Source: Smallanthus sonchifolius (Eukaryota; Streptophyta; Magnoliopsida; Asterales; Asteraceae). From it: DNA of 64,000 nt. The notes under the pieces were generated by a model. It searched no databases. It worked only from the letters and a program-made list of their open reading frames with translations, and was not told the DNA's origin. This document shows positions 58,858 through 64,000 of this stretch, piece after piece. A program made the position numbers and the translations under genes. The stretch lies in the NCBI GenBank assembly GCA_023525975.1, contig CM042020.1, positions 13,012,001-13,076,000 of the forward strand. The letters are read 5' to 3'. Numbering within the stretch: the first letter of the stretch is position 1; the number at the start of each line of letters is the position of its first letter.

Positions 58858-59904
58858 TGTAACATTTCTGATTTTACTATCTTTTTTTATAATTCAATGT
58901 AACTCATTTAAATTTCAAAATCTAGTGCACTGGGATTATTTCATTCATACCAACAATTAAACATTTGACTCCAATACAAATCCGCAAACCTTTACACGAG
59001 TATACCTTATTAAAATCGGATACACGTATATATGTATAAATATAAAACAAATACGTACACACATAGATACATTCATTCCATCAACAAGGAATTTCACGGT
59101 TGATTTAACCCCAAAAAAATCGAACCCTAAATTAGAACCCCACACTCCAAATTTTGACCCTAAGACCTTAATTTTGACTTTCCTTGATCTGGTTGACATT
59201 TAAAAGTCAAAGGGGCCAAAAACCGTGAGAATCCGAGACGGCCATCGATGGATCTTTGTCGAGTTGGGCTCCCTGTGAATTCCCAAACAGAAATCGACCC
59301 AAACCAGGCCTAAACCAATTCAACCTTTCACGCGGACGATTCAAAATTCGAACAAGTTTGACTATCCTAAGTCAAACCGTATCAATTTACGTTTAATTCA
59401 TGTAAATAACGCGTAATTAATCCCAGAAATCATGCACCGGTCAATCTCGAGTGTACCTGGACTATTATCGGACCAAGTTCATTCCCGATTCAAAAGAATA
59501 ACGCGTAATCAGTCACCATAACCATTTCGGACAAAATTGAAATCGAATCGGCCATTTCACACAAAATTAAACAAATTAAATCTCTCTCTCTCGCGTATAC
59601 CCCCACACGAACTCTCCCAGCCTCTGGTTAATCCACATTTCATCTCTGGACGCCTGTCGATCATCAAGAACAGCCGCATCAAACTCGTAGCCGTATGCAT
59701 TAGTGCCCTAATCATTTCAAGTAAGAATAGTATCATTCGATTCGTAATCACATGGCTATCGATAGCCCTCTGCCAATTCGTGATGACAGAGGGTATCGCT
59801 ACCGATTTGAAACTAGGGTTCATAGCGGTTATCTTCGTATTTGAATCCTGGATTTGTTTTAATTCTATGTTTTAATCAATTAGATTCCGTAATATTTCAG
59901 CGAA

Positions 59905-59977
59905 ACCACCTGGTCCGGCAGGTAAGTCACTGCGCCGCCGAACCAGGTGGCGTGGGTTCGAAACCCACCTCCGGCTC
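59905..59977 (+). other. tRNA-like module 1 of P1 LTR
   Basis: 8-bp stem CCACCTGG/CCAGGTGG (59906-59913 with 59943-59950) enclosing GTCCGGCAGGTAAG, then T-arm-like GTGGG-TTCGAAA-CCCAC (59952-59968), which contains the Pol III B box GGTTCGAAACC. Confidence 0.62.
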
Positions 59978-60054
59978 TTTTTGCGCATATCCTTTAACCG
60001 GACTTGGACTCACATTCATATTTAAATAAACGGTGCCCCATTTAGACCAGCGAA

Positions 60055-60118
60055 CCACCCGGCTAAACTGGTTAAGACACTGCACCATTGAACCGGGTGG
60101 CGTGGGTTCGAAACCCAC
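60055..60118 (+). other. tRNA-like module 2 of P1 LTR
   Basis: Stem CCACCCGG/CCGGGTGG (60055-60062 with 60093-60100), A-box-like CGGCTAAACTGG, and T-arm-like GTGGG-TTCGAAA-CCCAC (60102-60118). A-to-B spacing is about 45 bases, as in tRNA genes. Confidence 0.64.
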
Positions 60119-60218
60119 GACCCACGGTCAACGACCGGCCTGTTTTGCCTTTTGCGCCCATTAGTACCGCCTGGAATCATGGGTTTAGACCAATCCGAGA
60201 TCAAAACCGTAACGAAAA

Positions 60219-60268
60219 TGCCCTCTGGTCCAGCGGTTTAGTCGCCCCGGGTTTGAGTCCCTACGGCT
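60219..60268 (+). other. tRNA-like module 3 of P1 LTR (shortened)
   Basis: A-box match TGGTCCAGCGG (about 60226) and B-box match GGTTTGAGTCC (about 60250) only about 24 bases apart, so the middle is deleted relative to a tRNA. Confidence 0.5.
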
Positions 60269-60589
60269 TGTTTATGATTTTGCGCTAAATCTAACACTCC
60301 AAAAATTTTGTAAAAAATATTTTTATAAACCTTGAGATATTTATAACAGAATAAAATCAGAATTTTTAAATTTCAATATAAACTCAGATTTAATCCAAAT
60401 TAAAGTGTTAAATTGCACATTAAACTTTTAAAACAAAAACTTTAAATATTTAAAATTAAAATCTAAATAAAAGCAATAAATTTTATAAAAGTTTATAAAA
60501 TATTAACTCATTAAAAGCAAACTAGTATTCAATTCAAAGATGATAAATAAATAAAAAAACTTATTTAGTATAATACACAAATAGAAATT

Positions 60590-61000
60590 CCTTTTCTAAA
60601 TATAAATATATATTTACATCCTATAAACTTTAACATATTTTTCACAAATAAATAAATAAAATTATTTAATTGTTTTATTTATTTAAATTAAACACTATCC
60701 ACATAAGTAAAATTTCTTTTTCTAAACATATATTTACGTTCTATATATTTTAACATGTTTTTCATAAATAAATAAATAAAAATTATTTATTTATTTAATT
60801 TATTTAAATAAATAAAATTATTTATTTAATTTATTTAAATAAATAAAATTATTTATTTATTTTATTTATTCAAATTAAAAACTATCAACCTAAATAGAAT
60901 TTCTTTTTCTAAATATATATTTACGTTCTATATATTATAACGTATTTTTCACAAATAAATAAATAAAATTATTTATTTATTTAAACTTATTTAAATTCAA
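60590..61000 (+). repeat. AT-rich tandem repeats of P1 LTR
   Basis: Three to four units containing TTTTCACAAATAAATAAATA, AATTATTTATTTA and ACATAAGTAAAATTTCTTTT, the reverse-complement counterpart of 11264-11880. Confidence 0.8.
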
Positions 61001-61951
61001 CCCTAAGTCAATAACTATTAAGTTCATACATATATACCTTGAACTTATAATACACATTAAATTCTTATACAAGCATAGTATGCCTTACATGGAATAACAT
61101 AAACCTCTTTATACAAACCCACACACATCAAAACCCGTTGAACCCTAGACTTAGACAGATTTGTGTACACACTATTAACTCAATATGCATTATACATTAG
61201 GTTAACGTGGTGAGTTACAAGGATCGTTTTGCTATCTAGTCCTGCGTACTAGCAACACTCTTGAATCAAGTGAGTTTACATAGCCCCTTTTACATTTTTA
61301 CATACTTTGGGGTGAAACATGATTTGCATTGAAAACTGTTTGCAATTACAATATACAATTCTACATGATGACTATTTGTGTAATTTGTGCTTTTGTGCTT
61401 GAATGTTATGAGTTGAACTACATATACATGACATACTCGTACAATTATTAACTCAGTACAAGCCAACGGTTAACATTGATAGATCTATTGAGTCTGACAA
61501 ACCCACCCAGATTGGGGTGATTGTTACCGACAACACAATTTGCATGCTAGTTACAAAGGTTTGATTATACTTTAGTTACATAATAGCTGCTACCCATAAA
61601 TGGCTTATTTATCATGACATGTAAGGATTTGCTTATTCATATTTATATAATATCTATGTACAAACCTATGTATGCTTACCAACTTTTTAGTTGACCCTAT
61701 TTTATTCATGTTTCAGGTGCTAACGTGTGAATTTGAGCAAGACATGCTACACTTAAGTTTGGACCTAGTTAATTTAAATTCAAAGAACAATTTGTATTTT
61801 TTTTTATGTACTTGTTGAATTTTTCTATTTGTGTTTGAATGGTTTGAAATGAAATTGATGATTAACTATTGAAATCTAGTGAACCTTGTGCTCATGAACA
61901 GTCTACATGTCCCGCCCCGACGTTTCCGCCGTCGGTTGGGGTGTGACAGAT

Positions 61952-61964
61952 TGGTATCAGAGCC
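61952..61964 (+). other. P1 primer binding site (initiator-Met tRNA)
   Basis: TGGTATCAGAGCC, three bases after the LTR end, complements the 3' end of initiator-Met tRNA. Confidence 0.94.
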
Positions 61965-62648
61965 TTGGTTATAGGGAACTAGGTTATTAGACACCCTTGA
62001 CCTAGACTATAACTTTAGGACACCCACTTATACCATGCTTCATGATTATGTGTTATGTGCTACATGCTATGTGTTACATGCTTATTATATTAATATTTAT
62101 TTCATTATGGTACCTTATTTGTTAGAGTTCATGACTTACTAGACTATACCTAAATAATAGATTAAATAAACAATATCCCTACCCTTACCCTAAACCTCAT
62201 AACCTTCTTGCCTACTTCTTTATCATTATCATCATAGCATGTGGAATCTTCATGGAGTTAAATCTATAAAAAAAAATTCTTTATTTCCTCGTTAAGGCTT
62301 TTAAAATTTGTTAATTATTTGAGGACACGTGCAATCTGGAAGGGTGGCACATGTATTCTGGGTTTTCTGTCTAGGAAAGCATTTCGTATAAATCCCAATC
62401 AACTGAGAGACCAGTATGCTTTCCTGGGAATTCCCGGGATGAGTGTTTACTTATAGGCTAAAGCATGTCTCCTTGAAAAATTATATGAGTTTAATTAACC
62501 TTAATGTGTCACAGTATTCAAGTGATTATATCACTATTTGAGTACAATCCAAACTATGACTTACTATTTTATTTGTTATCTTATCTTTTAAATTCAATCA
62601 ACCTTCATAAGTTCTTACATCTCTTCTTGTGTTGTGCAAATCTGTAGA
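61965..62648 (+). other. P1 leader, non-coding
   Basis: 684 bases between primer site and gag. It contains AGGAAAGCATTTCG and GCTTTCCTGGGAATTCCCGG; the M2 leader has the matching part at 58640-58857. No upstream frame was supported. Confidence 0.7.
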
Positions 62649-64000
62649 ATGCCTCCCCGTCGTGCTACCGTGGCCAGCAACAACACTGATATTGCTGCTA
62701 TCCTTGCACAACTTGTAAATCAACTCACTCAAGTTAATGGTGCCACAAACGGTAACCATGGAACTAATGGTGGTGGTGGTGCCAACCCACCGCAATGTAC
62801 CTTCAAGCACTTCAATTCATGTAACCCTCTCAAGTTCTATGGTACCGAAGGAGCTACGGGACTCCTTCAATGGTTTGAAAGTATTGAGGGCACCTTCCTC
62901 AATAGTGACTGCCCCAATGACCTTCGTGTCCGTCATGCCACAAGTGTCTTCCAACAACGGGCACTCATGTGGTGGAATGGGGAAAAGAGAACCAGAGGTG
63001 TAGAGGCAACCATGGCCTTACCATGGGATGAGGTTAAGAGACTAATGACAGAAGAGTTCTGTCCCCGGAATGAAGTAAGGAAGCTGGAAGCTGAGTTTTG
63101 GGATCTTACCCAAGACAGTGGTGAAAGTCTGGCTTATACAACCCGGTTTCATGAACTGACTCTCCTTGTGCCCCACATGGTCACACCCTTATCCCGTTGC
63201 ATTGAAAAGTACATCGGTGGACTACCTAGGCAGATTCAGGATACTGTCTTCGGGAGAAATCCCGCCACACTCGAAGATGCTATCCGATTATCTGCTACTT
63301 TGACCGACAACCATGTGAAGGCAGGTACCTTGACTAGAAAAGACAACAAGAAAGCTCCCGACACCACAACCCCTCCCGTACACATCAAGGAATCCAAAAC
63401 TGAACCCTACCACAATAACAGAAAAAGAAAGGCTAGAAATTTTGCTGTGGTCACTCCTGCTATGCCTGTTAACCAAGTTGCTCCCATGGCTCAAGCACCA
63501 GTCAAGAAGCCATATGTGGGGACCTACCCGCTCTGTGCCACATGCAATTATCACCATCCCCAAACCATTCCCTGTCGCCTTTGCACTCACTGTGGGAAGT
63601 ATGGCCATACGGTCAATGTTTGTAGAGCCAAAGCACTTGCAGGCCAAGTCAACCCACCAACCCGAACCAATCAACCAGTGACTAATCAAGGTGTCCCCGC
63701 CATAGCAAATGGGCGTGCTTGTTATGAATGTGGCAACCCAAACCACTTCCGTGACCAGTGCCCGAGGTTTATCAATGCTAGACAAGGCGGAGCTCGTGGG
63801 CGTGCTTTCAACATCAACGCCAATGAAGCTCAAGCCAACAATGATGTGGTCAACGGTACGTTCCTTGTTAATAGTCAATATGCCTCCATTTTATTTGATA
63901 CCGATGCATATAAAAGTTTCGTGTCACTTAACTTTGAACCCTTACTTGCAAAAACACGGTCCAGATTAGAGAAAACCTTCACTGTCGAAGTAGCAAATGG
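62649..64000 (+). CDS. P1 gag-protease polyprotein, open at window end
   Basis: Open from ATG 62649 (MPPRRATVA) for 450 codons to the window edge, so partial. Gag core: CTFKHFNSCNPLKFYG, GATGLLQWFESIEGTFLN, RALMWWNGEKRTRG, EFCPRNEVRKLEAEFWDL and YTTRFHELTLLVPHMV. A basic stretch RKRKARNF follows, then two CCHC knuckles, C312-X2-C-X4-H-X4-C325 and C358-X2-C-X4-H-X4-C371. The aspartic protease site near residue 417 reads FDTDAYKSF instead of the family's D-T-G-[AS], so the catalytic Gly is replaced by Asp at residue 419. Gag forms the particle and binds RNA; protease would mature it. Frame and composition otherwise look intact, unlike M1 and M2. The start is chosen because M2 has the same MPPRR start at the same place. 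Confidence 0.92.
   Translation, partial: MPPRRATVASNNTDIAAILAQLVNQLTQVNGATNGNHGTNGGGGANPPQCTFKHFNSCNPLKFYGTEGATGLLQWFESIEGTFLNSDCPNDLRVRHATSVFQQRALMWWNGEKRTRGVEATMALPWDEVKRLMTEEFCPRNEVRKLEAEFWDLTQDSGESLAYTTRFHELTLLVPHMVTPLSRCIEKYIGGLPRQIQDTVFGRNPATLEDAIRLSATLTDNHVKAGTLTRKDNKKAPDTTTPPVHIKESKTEPYHNNRKRKARNFAVVTPAMPVNQVAPMAQAPVKKPYVGTYPLCATCNYHHPQTIPCRLCTHCGKYGHTVNVCRAKALAGQVNPPTRTNQPVTNQGVPAIANGRACYECGNPNHFRDQCPRFINARQGGARGRAFNINANEAQANNDVVNGTFLVNSQYASILFDTDAYKSFVSLNFEPLLAKTRSRLEKTFTVEVAN

Larger units (their letters stand above)
58858..61948 (+). mobile_element. P1 5' LTR (family C), 3091 bp
   Basis: Starts TGTAACATTTC and ends GGTTGGGGTGTGACA, followed by an initiator-Met primer site. It contains the family blocks in sense orientation: three tRNA-like modules (59905-60270), AT-rich tandem repeats (60590-61000), the TTAACGTGGTGAGTTACAAG block and the CCCGCCCCGACG...CGTCGG end. 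The target duplication cannot be tested because the 3' LTR is outside the window. Confidence 0.93.

Noticed and set aside
59841..60288. Genuine tRNA genes in the LTR
   Set aside because: B boxes and T-arm hairpins are perfect, but acceptor arms do not pair and no convincing anticodon arm is present, so only tRNA-like modules are called.

Overview
This is a gene-poor plant nuclear window: about 64 kb, AT-rich and made almost entirely of nested transposable elements. The LTR families, with initiator-Met or Asp tRNA primer sites, a Tekay-like chromovirus with very long (about 3 kb) LTRs, Athila-like LTRs and a Tat-type element with an intron-bearing antisense ORF, point to a flowering plant. The repeat style suggests Asteraceae; that family assignment is inference. 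No intact host gene was found. The only cellular-gene sequence I recognise is a broken fragment of NADP-dependent isocitrate dehydrogenase next to a dead CACTA transposase.

Left part (1-21.6 kb). A GC-richer stretch of unknown origin (120-805) is followed by a LINE 3' end, a duplicated 0.5 kb repeat and three small inverted-repeat elements lying in or beside (TA)n microsatellites (3.5-5.6 kb). Next come solo LTRs with perfect 5-bp target-site duplications (TSDs): a + strand family-B LTR (6890-8778, TSD CGTCA), a - strand family-B LTR (8999-14261, TSD TCCCG) and, nested inside the latter, a - strand family-C LTR (10275-13400, TSD TCCGC). From 16.9 kb there is a CACTA relic with TNP2 remnants and the isocitrate dehydrogenase fragments, split by an Athila-like solo LTR (19326-21123, TSD GTGGT).

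Right part (21.6-64 kb) is one nest. The outer element is a Tat-type Ty3/gypsy element T1 on the - strand, from about 21.6 kb to beyond the window. A gag-only Ty1/copia element C1 (25932-31437, TSD GACAC) sits in its integrase. A family-C Ty3/gypsy element M2 (36162 to beyond the window, - strand) sits in its gag leader. M2 is interrupted three times: by its relative M1 (38276-46022, TSD TATTG) in its 3' LTR, by an Athila-like non-autonomous element A1 (50711-57641, TSD ATAGA) in its gag, and by a + strand family-C element P1 (from 58858) in its leader. P1 has the only long open frame, a gag-protease ORF from 62649 that is still open at the window end, but its protease active-site triplet is altered.

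The most interesting signals are not genes. They are: (i) tRNA-like modules with Pol III A and B boxes inside every family-C LTR, with compensatory stem changes between copies; (ii) arrays of short hairpins with covarying stems in the family-B LTRs; (iii) palindromic or tandem motifs just upstream of the TATA box in three unrelated LTRs; (iv) a dispersed AGGATCCTTGG-like word confined to T1; (v) a 936-bp tandem duplication spanning a retrotransposon insertion junction; (vi) the captured isocitrate dehydrogenase fragment. All identities come from reading the sequence by eye and no database search was run.
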